Of a DNA stretch of 64,000 bases, positions 1 through 7,658 are shown piece after piece (within the stretch, counting starts at the first letter, position 1; the number at the start of each line of letters is the position of its first letter). The notes beneath the pieces were generated by a model, which did not search any database, was not told where the DNA came from, and worked only from the letters and a program-made list of their open reading frames with translations. Source of the stretch: Marinobacter panjinensis (lineage in GTDB: Bacteria; Pseudomonadota; Gammaproteobacteria; Pseudomonadales; Oleiphilaceae); assembly GCF_005298175.1 (NCBI RefSeq), contig NZ_SZYH01000001.1:3348001-3412000 (forward strand). Direction: 5' to 3'. The translations under genes and the position numbers were made by a program.

Positions 1-187
1 ACATGGAAGAGGGCAGGCTTACACCCCCGTAGCGCCTTCGCAGAAGCCCCAGTTCACAGAGCCGGTTGATGTCCTTGCGGATGGTCTGTGACGTTACACG
101 GAACTGGCGGGCGATGTCCTCTACCTCGACATGGTTGTCACGTCGCACCTGCTCGAGGATCTGGGTCTGCCGTTTGGTGAGTTTCAT
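1..187 (-). CDS. DeoR-family transcriptional regulator (partial, C-terminal part outside window)
   Basis: Reading the minus strand from an ATG at 187 gives about 62 residues of a typical DeoR N-terminal winged helix, beginning MKLTKRQTQILEQVRR. It includes the recognition-helix region VTSQTIRKDINRL and the wing RRRYGGV. This is the GlpR/AgaR type, which normally carries a C-terminal sugar-phosphate sensing domain; that part lies beyond the left edge. It starts 10 bases after the HAD phosphatase gene and is the last visible gene of the phosphonate-type transporter operon. It is therefore a plausible local regulator responding to a phosphorylated ligand. The family call is firm; the ligand is unknown. 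Confidence 0.85.
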   Translation of the reverse strand, partial: MKLTKRQTQILEQVRRDNHVEVEDIARQFRVTSQTIRKDINRLCELGLLRRRYGGVSLPSSM

Positions 188-197
188 TCTCTGGAAC

Positions 198-992
198 TCA
201 TTTCCGGGTGACCGATCCCGGTAAAGCGATGCTGGCGAGCCACTGATCAGCAAGCTCGACAAACCCCGCTCCGCACCGGCGACTGGTCACGTAGGCCGGC
301 CGGCATTTCAGTTGATCGAGGTGGGGCACAATGTTGGCAACCCCCACGCTCTGGGGGAAAAAGGCAAACATGCTTTCATCGTTGGGCGCGTCCCCTATGA
401 AAACCGACTGGGCCTTCAGTTCCTCGGTCGAGAGGTTAAAAAGCTCGGCAGCCAGGCGTCGGGTCATGGCGCACTTGTCGAAGGTTCCCTGGGCGACATT
501 GATGTGAATGGAACTTTTTTTCACCCGGAAACCACGGTTGAGCAGTTCCTGCATGACCTCGCGCACCTGAGCATCGGAAAGCCGTCGGTCCTGGTTGTAG
601 TCGATGGCAACATCCACCAGACGGAAGTGGTGATCCTTTGACAGGGCGATGTCCAGCGCAGGATTCAGGGCGCTAATGGCCTCGATGATGGCGAGCCGGT
701 CGGCCTTGTGGCTTTCACGCTCCGCCCAGTATCGACAGTCTACCGAGCCGTTGGCGGCGCGTGAAAAATAGAAGCTGCCACCTTCGCCAATAACCGCCTG
801 CACCGGCCAGGTCCTTATGATCTGGTCGCACCAGCCGGCACAGCCGCCGGTTACCGGGATTATGATAATGCCGGCATCTGCCAGGCGCCACAGGGCACTG
901 TAAGTTTCGGGACGCAAGCGGCCGTCGGTGGTCAGAGTGTCATCCACATCCGTGAAGAGATATCTGGCATTCTGAAAATCAAAATCATGCAT
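198..992 (-). CDS. HAD-superfamily (type IIB) phosphatase
   Basis: A 264-residue HAD hydrolase. Motif I is near the N-terminus (FTDVDDTL, nucleophile Asp and DxDxT). Motif IV is near residue 200 (FIGDAPNDESMF, Mg-binding GDxxND). A large cap lies between them, as in the Cof/mannosyl-3-phosphoglycerate phosphatase class (IIB). It probably removes phosphate from a small sugar- or polyol-phosphate. It sits 25 bases downstream of the second PhnE-type permease and just upstream of a DeoR regulator, so it is probably co-transcribed and acts on something derived from the imported compound. The exact substrate cannot be read from sequence. Confidence 0.85.
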   Translation of the reverse strand: MHDFDFQNARYLFTDVDDTLTTDGRLRPETYSALWRLADAGIIIIPVTGGCAGWCDQIIRTWPVQAVIGEGGSFYFSRAANGSVDCRYWAERESHKADRLAIIEAISALNPALDIALSKDHHFRLVDVAIDYNQDRRLSDAQVREVMQELLNRGFRVKKSSIHINVAQGTFDKCAMTRRLAAELFNLSTEELKAQSVFIGDAPNDESMFAFFPQSVGVANIVPHLDQLKCRPAYVTSRRCGAGFVELADQWLASIALPGSVTRK

Positions 993-1017
993 GGGCTTTG
1001 CTCATTGGCATCACGGG

Positions 1018-1827
1018 TTACAGTGCCTTCTTGCGCAGCAGGCTCGTCAGGGCTTCGCCCACCAGCACCAGAACAATGATTGCCAGCAGTATGGTGGCCA
1101 CTGTCTGCCAGGCGAAGGTGTCAATGGACCCCTGGAGAAGAACGCCAATACCACCGGCCCCAACCAGCCCCAACACAGTGGACTCACGGATATTGATGTC
1201 CCAGCGCAGGATGACGATGGCAAAGAACGCCGGCATGACCTGGGGGACGATCCCGAACAGGACGACTTTCATCCGTGAGGCTCCGGTCGCTTCCATGGCT
1301 TCCACGGGGCGCCGGTCGATTTCCTCTATGGCTTCACCCATGAGTTTTCCGATAAATCCCACCGACCTGAACATCACTGCCAGGATGCCCGCCAGTACGC
1401 CCGGGCCGAAGATGGCCACGAACAGTAATGCCCAGATAATGGTGTTCACGGAGCGGCTGGACACCAGAATAAAACGGCCGATCCAGAGGGTCAGCCGGTT
1501 TGGCGTGGTGTTCTGGGCCGCAATGTAGGACACAGGGAGCGCGATGAAGATGGTGAGCAGGGTGGATAACGTGGCTATGTGCACGGTTTCCAGCATGGCA
1601 TTCAGGATCGCCGACCAGGCTTCAAACTCAGGGGGCCACATGCGGCCGCCCAGGTTCTGGATCTGGGTAGGTGCGTCCCATACCCAGGGCCAGAAGATAT
1701 CAATGTCCCTTATGGCCCAGACCACCGCAAAGAGAGTGATAAAATAGATCGCGAACCGGATCCAGCGCTCCTTTCTGCTGTACCGGGTCCATGGGCGGGT
1801 GGTAAATTCTGCTGTCTGCTCTACCAT
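1018..1827 (-). CDS. phnE: Phosphonate-type ABC transporter permease (second PhnE)
   Basis: A 269-residue inner-membrane permease with about six hydrophobic segments. It carries the EAA-type signature near the C-terminus (STVLGLVGAGGIGVLLQGS), which contacts the ATPase. The chosen start at 1827 has GAGGAAG five bases upstream; an in-frame ATG at 1845 lacks a good site. The gene overlaps the end of the first permease by a few bases, indicating translational coupling. Two different PhnE-like permeases in one operon suggest a heterodimeric channel. Substrate specificity is set by the PhnD-like binding protein upstream. Confidence 0.88.
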   Translation of the reverse strand: MVEQTAEFTTRPWTRYSRKERWIRFAIYFITLFAVVWAIRDIDIFWPWVWDAPTQIQNLGGRMWPPEFEAWSAILNAMLETVHIATLSTLLTIFIALPVSYIAAQNTTPNRLTLWIGRFILVSSRSVNTIIWALLFVAIFGPGVLAGILAVMFRSVGFIGKLMGEAIEEIDRRPVEAMEATGASRMKVVLFGIVPQVMPAFFAIVILRWDINIRESTVLGLVGAGGIGVLLQGSIDTFAWQTVATILLAIIVLVLVGEALTSLLRKKAL

Positions 1828-2639
1828 ATTTTCTTCCTCACCCATCCGCTGATCCCTTCACTCACAAGAATCACACCGACTATGAGAATCAGGATTGCAA
1901 AGGCGAAGTCGTAATCGTAGCGTCCGAAGGCGTTCATCAGGGTTGAGCCAATACCGCCTGCGCCGACAATACCTACGACAGCCGAGGCCCGCAGGTTGCT
2001 GTCCAGCTGATACATTGAAAGACCGATCTGGCGTGGCAGGATTTGTGGAAAGACACCATAAATCAGGGTCTTGAAGAATCCGGCTCCAGCCGCCCGCATG
2101 GCTTCCATCTGACCCCAGTCGATTTCCTCCACCTTTTCGGCAAGCAGTTTGGCAACGAAACCGATGGAGTAGAGCGTCAGTGTCAGAATGCCGGCAAGAG
2201 GGCCAAACCCGACCGCCGCCACGAACAGTATGGCGACAATTACCGGGTGGAAGCTGCGGGACAGAATGATGATGCCGCGTCCCAGAAGGTATATCGGCAT
2301 GGGCGCAAGGTTTTTTGCCGCCATCAGCGCTATGGGTATGGATAGAAAAACGCCAAGAAGAGTTGCCAGAAAGGCTATCTGGAAACTCTCCTTGAAGCCG
2401 GTCCACATTAATTCGCCCCGTTCAAAGCTCGGAGGAAAGGCCCCGCCGAATATACGGGCGGCCCTCGGCAGGCCCTCGGCAATTCGGTCCCAATTGAATG
2501 GCAGTGTGTTGAATGTCCAGTAGAGATAGATAACCACCGCGATCAGCAGGCCGTATCTGAGCCAGGGGCTGGCGATGAAGGGCGGTTTTTTCCATTTCTG
2601 CCCGGTAAGCGGGCCGGCTTCCTGTCTTGCCTCGCTCAT
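1821..2639 (-). CDS. phnE: Phosphonate-type ABC transporter permease (first PhnE)
   Basis: A 272-residue permease of the PhnE family. It has an N-terminal cytoplasmic stretch, several membrane spans and the loop SAVVGIVGAGGIGSTLMNA that docks onto PhnC. The start ATG overlaps the stop of phnC by four bases (ATGA), and its own stop overlaps the next permease, so phnC-phnE-phnE are tightly coupled. It is paralogous to the following permease and probably forms a heterodimer with it. Confidence 0.88.
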   Translation of the reverse strand: MSEARQEAGPLTGQKWKKPPFIASPWLRYGLLIAVVIYLYWTFNTLPFNWDRIAEGLPRAARIFGGAFPPSFERGELMWTGFKESFQIAFLATLLGVFLSIPIALMAAKNLAPMPIYLLGRGIIILSRSFHPVIVAILFVAAVGFGPLAGILTLTLYSIGFVAKLLAEKVEEIDWGQMEAMRAAGAGFFKTLIYGVFPQILPRQIGLSMYQLDSNLRASAVVGIVGAGGIGSTLMNAFGRYDYDFAFAILILIVGVILVSEGISGWVRKKIW

Positions 2640-3430
2640 GTATCACTGGTCTCCACGGCCTGTTGCTCCTCGCCTCCGGTTTCATCGGGAGCCTCTATGC
2701 CTCCGTAGATGGCATCGAGCGCCTCCTGGTTGAACTCGCCAGGAGTGCCGTCAAAAATCATCTGGCCGTTGCGCAGACCCACAATTCGATCGGTGTAGGT
2801 TCTGGCCTGGGAGACGTTATGAATGTTGATCAGAACGGGCAGGGAGAGTTCGCTGGCGAGGCTCTGTAACAGCACCATGATCTGTTCGGATGTTTTTGGG
2901 TCAAGAGACGCGGTTGGCTCATCGGCAAGCAGAATTTCCGGCTCCTGCATCAGAGCCCGGACAACACCGACACGTTGGCGTTCGCCGCCGGAGAGTTCGT
3001 CCGCTCGCTTGTTTGCGTAATGGGCAATGCCGACACGGTCCATCAGATGGAAGGCGCGATCTATGTCGGTCTGGGGAAATTTTCTGGTCAGGGCCTGGTA
3101 AAGGGACACATAGCCAAGGCGGCCAGCCAGCACATTTTCCATCACCGTCAGCCGGTCTATCAGGTTGAACCCCTGGAACACCATGCCGATTGTTCGACGG
3201 GCACGCCGCAGGTTGGCGCCCCGGAGGTTGACCAGTTCCCGGCCGTTCAGCTTGATGGAGCCGGACGTGGGTTCGACCAGACGATTGATGCACCGCAGCA
3301 TCGTGCTCTTGCCAGCGCCGGATGCCCCGACGACCGAAACCACGGTATTGCCTTCCACGACCAGGTCCAGGCCTTTCAATACCGGCTCGTCGCTACCGTA
3401 ACGTTTAACCAGGTTGGAAATCTCAAGCAT
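2636..3430 (-). CDS. phnC: Phosphonate-type ABC transporter ATP-binding protein
   Basis: A 264-residue ABC ATPase. Walker A is GASGAGKST around residue 35, the signature is LSGGERQRVGV around residue 145, and Walker B with the switch is ILLADEPTASLD. Length and motifs match PhnC. It energises uptake by the two PhnE permeases encoded just downstream. It is preceded by phnD with a 78-base gap. The C-terminal extension after the ABC core is acidic (DETGGEEQQ) and somewhat longer than usual. Confidence 0.9.
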   Translation of the reverse strand: MLEISNLVKRYGSDEPVLKGLDLVVEGNTVVSVVGASGAGKSTMLRCINRLVEPTSGSIKLNGRELVNLRGANLRRARRTIGMVFQGFNLIDRLTVMENVLAGRLGYVSLYQALTRKFPQTDIDRAFHLMDRVGIAHYANKRADELSGGERQRVGVVRALMQEPEILLADEPTASLDPKTSEQIMVLLQSLASELSLPVLINIHNVSQARTYTDRIVGLRNGQMIFDGTPGEFNQEALDAIYGGIEAPDETGGEEQQAVETSDT

Positions 3431-3508
3431 AGGGATCTTGCACCTGCGGAAATGAACGGAATGCTTGCCGGCGCAGCCATGGCTGACCGCACCGGCAAGA
3501 GGCCGGCG

Positions 3509-4507
3509 TTACTGCAGATTGTCCGGGGTGTACTGCACGCCGTTGGAAGCCTGAATGGCCCGGATAACTTTCCAGTGCTGTTTGTAATTGATGGGAATAA
3601 AGGTTTCTACGCCATCGAATTCCTTGCCGAGTTCCGTCCCTGCGAATTTGAAGGAATAAAAGGCTTCCTTGATTTTATCGACCAGGTCGGGGTGCAGGTT
3701 GTAGGCGTAGTTGTAGGAAGTGGTGGGGAAGCGATCGGATTCCCAGACAATTCGCACATCCTCTTCGTCGTAGAGGCCCCGGTCCGCCATACGTTCAACG
3801 ACCTCAGAGGCGACGGGCGCGGCGTCGTAGTCGCCGGCGACAACCCCGAGCATGGACTGGTCATGGCTGCCGGAATAAATGACCTCGTAATCCTCATCCG
3901 GCACCACGCCCATTTCCGGGAAAAGTGCTCTGGGCGCCTGATTGCCTGAGTTGGATGTCGGCGAGGTGTGAGCCACGCGTTTGCCTTTCAGGTCTGGTAT
4001 TTCCTTGATGTCTGAATCTTGCTGGGTATAGACCTGCAGCGTGTAGCCGAACTGCCCCTCATCCGAGCCCATCAAGGCGAAGGGAACGGCTCCGGCGAGA
4101 TTTACTGCAAACGGCGTGGGGCCGGTGGAAAATCCCGCGACGTGGAGGCGGCCGCTACGCATGGCTTCTACCTGGGCCGCATTGGACTGAACGGCGAAAA
4201 AGCGAACATCCCGGCCGGTGACTTCTTCGAGGTGCTCGATAAAGGGCTGCCAGATATCCGAATAGATCGCGGGATCTTCTACCGGGGTGTAGGCAAAAAT
4301 CAGAGTGTCTGGATTGACCCACTCCGACTTGTCGTCCGGGCGATCGGCAACGAGGTCGCCATCTTCATCACAGTACATGGCGTCCAGCGCGCCCCTCTCG
4401 CAGTCAGCCAGGGCGTTGCTGGCCATACCGAGGGTCATAACCGGGAGTAGCGAAGCTGCTATCCACAGCCGCGCAGGGCTTACAGGAAATCTTCTGACAG
4501 GTTTCAT
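3509..4507 (-). CDS. phnD: PhnD-family periplasmic phosphonate/phosphite-type binding protein
   Basis: A 332-residue periplasmic binding protein with a Sec signal peptide ending near ASNALA. It has the PhnD fold signatures: VAHTSPTSNSGNQAP (oxyanion-binding Ser/Thr cluster), YSGSHDQSML and a conserved YNYAYNLHPD region. Unusually, the mature N-terminus has an added acidic segment with two cysteines and a DxDxDxxxD stretch (DEDGDLVAD), resembling a thrombospondin-3 or dockerin calcium loop. It is first in the operon phnD-phnC-phnE-phnE-HAD-deoR. The family is certain, but phosphonate, phosphite or another phosphorus ester cannot be distinguished here. Confidence 0.87.
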   Translation of the reverse strand: MKPVRRFPVSPARLWIAASLLPVMTLGMASNALADCERGALDAMYCDEDGDLVADRPDDKSEWVNPDTLIFAYTPVEDPAIYSDIWQPFIEHLEEVTGRDVRFFAVQSNAAQVEAMRSGRLHVAGFSTGPTPFAVNLAGAVPFALMGSDEGQFGYTLQVYTQQDSDIKEIPDLKGKRVAHTSPTSNSGNQAPRALFPEMGVVPDEDYEVIYSGSHDQSMLGVVAGDYDAAPVASEVVERMADRGLYDEEDVRIVWESDRFPTTSYNYAYNLHPDLVDKIKEAFYSFKFAGTELGKEFDGVETFIPINYKQHWKVIRAIQASNGVQYTPDNLQ

Positions 4508-4571
4508 TGGCGTCCTTCCTTTTCTTGTAGGTTGTCAGGGTAGCGGTTTCCGTACTGAGCCCTTTCTTTAT

Positions 4572-4585
4572 AGTTCAATTGAACT
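4572..4585. promoter_or_regulatory. Perfect palindrome upstream of phnD (candidate operator)
   Basis: AGTTCAATTGAACT is a perfect 14-bp palindrome 65 bases upstream of the phnD start, inside an AT-rich stretch in an otherwise GC-rich region. It is a plausible operator for the DeoR-type regulator at the end of the operon. No match to a Pho box was seen. Confidence 0.4.
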
Positions 4586-4743
4586 GTTATTACACTCTCG
4601 AATGAATTTTTCAGGGTTAATGTAAGCGAGGTATTAGTGTGCGCTAGCAAAAGTTCGTTGAATAGCCTGGTTGGCAACGAGGGCCTGGCCGACGTCCGGA
4701 GAAGTGGCCCGCCCCGCAGTATTGACGTCGTGCCAGTCGCGAA

Positions 4744-5178
4744 TCAACTCTCCAAGGTGGCATCCAGGGTAATTTCGGCATTGTAAAGCTTCGAGACCGG
4801 ACAGCCGGCCTTGGCCTTCTCGGCACACTCATCAAAGGCTGCCTGATCGGCTCCCGGTATCTTCACCCGGGTCACCAGATGAATGCTCGGGATTTTAAAA
4901 CCACCTTCCGGATCTTCGGTTAGGGTCACGGTAGCCTGGGTATCGATGCTCTCGGCCTCCATGCCGGCGTCGCCGAGAATCAGCGACAGCGCCATGGAGA
5001 AACAGCTGGCATGGGCGGCACCGACCAGCTCTTCCGGGTTCGAGCCCGGCTGGCCCTCGAAGCGCTCGCGAAAACCATAGGGCGTCTCCTTGAGCGCGCC
5101 GCTCTCGGTGGAGATCGTACCCTTGCCTTCCTTGATGCTGCCTTCCCAGTGAGCTGAGGCTGTCTTGGTAATGTTCAT
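4744..5178 (-). CDS. OsmC-family peroxiredoxin
   Basis: A 144-residue OsmC/Ohr-fold protein. The two redox cysteines are in the expected contexts, HASCFSMALS (about residue 60) and AGCPVSKLYNA (about residue 129). These proteins reduce organic and inorganic hydroperoxides through a cysteine pair. The N-terminal pattern ITKTASAHWEGSIKEGKG is closer to OsmC than to Ohr. It is monocistronic, oriented like the phn operon but separated from it by more than 200 bases. Confidence 0.9.
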   Translation of the reverse strand: MNITKTASAHWEGSIKEGKGTISTESGALKETPYGFRERFEGQPGSNPEELVGAAHASCFSMALSLILGDAGMEAESIDTQATVTLTEDPEGGFKIPSIHLVTRVKIPGADQAAFDECAEKAKAGCPVSKLYNAEITLDATLES

Positions 5179-5568
5179 GATTCACTCCATTTTATCATTG
5201 CATGTACAGACAACATTATGGCGGACCAGCCCAATTTCAACCCAGGGCGGTCGAGAGGCGCCCTTGTGGAGCGGCATTTATTCCGTGAGTTGTCCCCGGG
5301 TTCTGCTCGAATCTGTCAAAAAGGCCTGCGTTCGCACGCAAGCCTTTTAAAATAATGGCCCGCCTGGCCTGAAGGAATTAACAATAATGGGCTAATAGCC
5401 CCTTGGGCGGCTGAAGGCGTCTAGCTATCCGGTGACGACACAGTTTTTGATTAAAGGTGTGATTGTGGGGGAGTGGCTCGCTTACAAAGTACGAGCCCCT
5501 CCTACTTTCATCACAGGTTGTTTTTACTGAGGCCGATAAATGGCCGGAAGCGCAGGCGGGAAGTCGGG
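5179..5568. other. Intergenic stretch holding the leftmost tRNA-Arg scar
   Basis: About 390 bases with no supported gene. It contains the osmC promoter region on the right side of that gene. At 5318-5364 it contains a near-identical copy of the terminator and last nine bases of the tRNA-Arg found at 38.2 kb. The remainder shows no recognisable element. Confidence 0.6.
5318..5364 (-). repeat. Direct repeat R1: tRNA-Arg(CCG) 3' tip plus terminator remnant
   Basis: This 47-base block matches the sequence at 38202-38246 with one mismatch in the hairpin loop. On the minus strand it reads as the tRNA 3' tip including CCA (5356-5364), then ATTATTTTAA, then a hairpin with a T tract. No other tRNA sequence follows it. 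It looks like an old attachment-site scar and marks the left boundary of the lipid gene block. Confidence 0.75.
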
Positions 5569-6558
5569 TCAGAGTTCGACAAACAGCTTTCCTTGATTCT
5601 GGCCGGAGAACAGCAGTTGCACGCCTTCCACCGCGCTGTCCAGCCCCTTCAGCACGTGGCTGCGGAACTTGATCTGACCGTTCTGCAGGTAGCCCACCAT
5701 CGCGGTCATGGACTCGTCTACCTTGTCGTAATGATCGGTAATCACGAAACCTTCCACTCGCAGGGCTTTCAGATTGATATCCACCCAGCTTGGCCCCGGG
5801 TTCGGCACTTCGTTGGTGTATTCGGCGATGTTGCCGCACACCACGATCTTGCCTAGGCGGTTCATCCGGTTGAATACCAGGTGCTGGATCGGGCCACCGG
5901 TGTTCTCGAAGTACAGGTCGACACCATTCGGCGTGGCGGCGGCCAGCTGTTCCTCAAGGTCGGCATCCTTGTAATTAATGGCCTTGTCGAAACCGAGCTC
6001 CTCTTCCAGCCAGCGGCATTTCTCGTCGCTGCCGGCCACGCCGATGACCGTCAGGCCCTCGGCCTTACCCATCTGACCGACGAGGGAACCGACGGAGCCG
6101 GCGGCGCCACTGACCACCATGGTCTCGCCCTTGACCGGTCGGCCAATCTTCATCAGACCGACGTAGGCGGTGAAACCCGGGACGTAAAGTACCGAGAGGA
6201 GCGCCTGCACATCGACGGACTTGTCGACCACCTGCATGTCCTCACCGCCCAGGGTGTACTCCGCCCAGCCGGTGATGCCGACGACGCGGGCACCCACCGG
6301 ATAGTCCGGATTCTCAGATTCAACCACCTCACCCACGCCGTAGGAACGCATGATGTCACCCGGGCGAACCGGCTCGATGTAGCTGTCCTCGTTGTCCTGA
6401 ACCCAGGTCCGCATGGCCGGGTCGAGGGACATGTGGGTCTGTTTGACCAGGAAGTCACCGTCTTTGAGTGTTGGTTTCTCAAGCTCAATCGCCTGGAAAC
6501 AGTCGTCGGTGAACTCGCCGGCCGGGCGCTTCGCCAGTTTGTACGCTTTGAATGTCAT
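5569..6558 (-). CDS. NADP-dependent zinc-independent oxidoreductase (CurA/leukotriene B4 dehydrogenase-like)
   Basis: A 329-residue MDR-superfamily reductase. It begins MTFKAYKLAKRPAGE, has the substrate-pocket motif DPAMRTWVQD, the dinucleotide-binding segment VSGAAGSVGSLVGQMGKAEG near residue 150, and FENTGGP. These enzymes reduce enone double bonds using NADPH and lack catalytic zinc. The start at 6558 was chosen because AGGAGC lies upstream and the family starts here; the longer reading frame runs into the preceding SDR gene. It lies 34 bases after that SDR gene and is probably co-transcribed with it. Confidence 0.88.
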   Translation of the reverse strand: MTFKAYKLAKRPAGEFTDDCFQAIELEKPTLKDGDFLVKQTHMSLDPAMRTWVQDNEDSYIEPVRPGDIMRSYGVGEVVESENPDYPVGARVVGITGWAEYTLGGEDMQVVDKSVDVQALLSVLYVPGFTAYVGLMKIGRPVKGETMVVSGAAGSVGSLVGQMGKAEGLTVIGVAGSDEKCRWLEEELGFDKAINYKDADLEEQLAAATPNGVDLYFENTGGPIQHLVFNRMNRLGKIVVCGNIAEYTNEVPNPGPSWVDINLKALRVEGFVITDHYDKVDESMTAMVGYLQNGQIKFRSHVLKGLDSAVEGVQLLFSGQNQGKLFVEL

Positions 6559-6592
6559 GTCTGAAGAGCTCCTGAACTCATTGATGTCGGCG

Positions 6593-7375
6593 TTAGGGAA
6601 TGGTGACGTCACCGAAAATCTCGGTGAAACGCGGTTGGCCGTTCCAGGCTGAAGCACCGCCGTCGACGCAGATGTTTTGACCGGTGACAAAACTGGCCAG
6701 GTCCGAGGCCAGGAACAGCATCACCTTGGCAATTTCCTGCGGCTCGCCTGCGCGGCTCATCGGAATGTTGTGCATGTATTCCCGGTAGGCCTCCGGCTGG
6801 CCCGTCAGTGGGCCGGTCAGTGGGGTTTTGATCAGCCCCGGGCTGATGCTGTTAACGCGGATGTTGTCGGTCGCATAGTCCAGAGCCAGGTTGCGGGTGT
6901 AGTTGATAACGCCGCCTTTGGCCGCGGCATAAGCGTTAAATCCGTAATCGGCGCGGGTGCCGGAGACAGACGCGGTGTTAATGATACTGCCGCCGTTTTT
7001 CATAAGGTGGGGAATGGCGTGCCGGCAGGTGTGGAACAGGGCGTTCAGGTTGACCTCCATCACCTTGTACCAGGTTTCCGGTGCAATGATGTGGGTGCGG
7101 CCGTAGGTGCCAAAACCGGCGTTGTTGATCAGGATGTCCAGGGCGCCCAGGGTCTCGACAGCCGAGGCGATCATCTGCTCGATCTCTTCCGGAATACTCA
7201 GGTCGACTTTGATGAAGGACACGCCTTCGCCCAGTTCGTTGGCCAGGGCGGTGCCATTGGCCTCATTCATGTCAGCGATGACAACCTGTGCGCCGTTTTC
7301 GTGGAACAGGCGAACCGCCTGTTCTCCGATTCCGGAGGCGCCACCGGTAATAACGGTTTTCTTGTTTTGAAGCAT
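6593..7375 (-). CDS. Short-chain dehydrogenase/reductase
   Basis: A 260-residue classical SDR. It shows the NAD(P)-binding TGGASGIGEQ at residue 11, NNAG near residue 87, catalytic Ser in TASVSG, and YAAAKGG (YxxxK) near residue 155. The Asp ending the second beta strand (VIADMNE) favours NAD. It is first gene of a two-gene minus-strand unit with the CurA-like reductase and diverges from the haem-motif propeller gene at 7659, with a shared motif in the gap. The substrate is unknown; a hydroxyacyl or cyclic alcohol would fit the neighbourhood. Confidence 0.9.
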   Translation of the reverse strand: MLQNKKTVITGGASGIGEQAVRLFHENGAQVVIADMNEANGTALANELGEGVSFIKVDLSIPEEIEQMIASAVETLGALDILINNAGFGTYGRTHIIAPETWYKVMEVNLNALFHTCRHAIPHLMKNGGSIINTASVSGTRADYGFNAYAAAKGGVINYTRNLALDYATDNIRVNSISPGLIKTPLTGPLTGQPEAYREYMHNIPMSRAGEPQEIAKVMLFLASDLASFVTGQNICVDGGASAWNGQPRFTEIFGDVTIP

Positions 7376-7530
7376 GTCTGTTTACCCATCTGTTGTTTGA
7401 CTATTCGTTATCCGGGACTCCCCGAATCAAAGCGGGGGACGGATAGGGGTAGTGGTAGTTGTATAGCGGGAAACACACAGAGAATTGATAAAGGGCGCCT
7501 AAAGTTTAATAAAAAATGCCACGGTACAGT

Positions 7531-7548
7531 TTGGCGTGAAAAAACAAG
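7531..7548 (+). promoter_or_regulatory. Shared regulon motif, site A
   Basis: TTGGCGTGAAAAAACAAG lies 111 bases upstream of the start at 7659, in the divergent gap with the SDR at 7375. Nearly the same sequence is found at 10740 and 16427, and a weaker version at 20298. It is probably a binding site for the AraC-type regulator at 9629-10690 (inference). Confidence 0.55.
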
Positions 7549-7658
7549 AATTGTTCGCGATGGGTTAAATGATCGATTGCGCTTCGACCTAGGATAAGGC
7601 GATCTGGGCTGCGATGGTTTCGTTATGCCCGGCTCGAGATCCATTGACGGAGAGCGTT

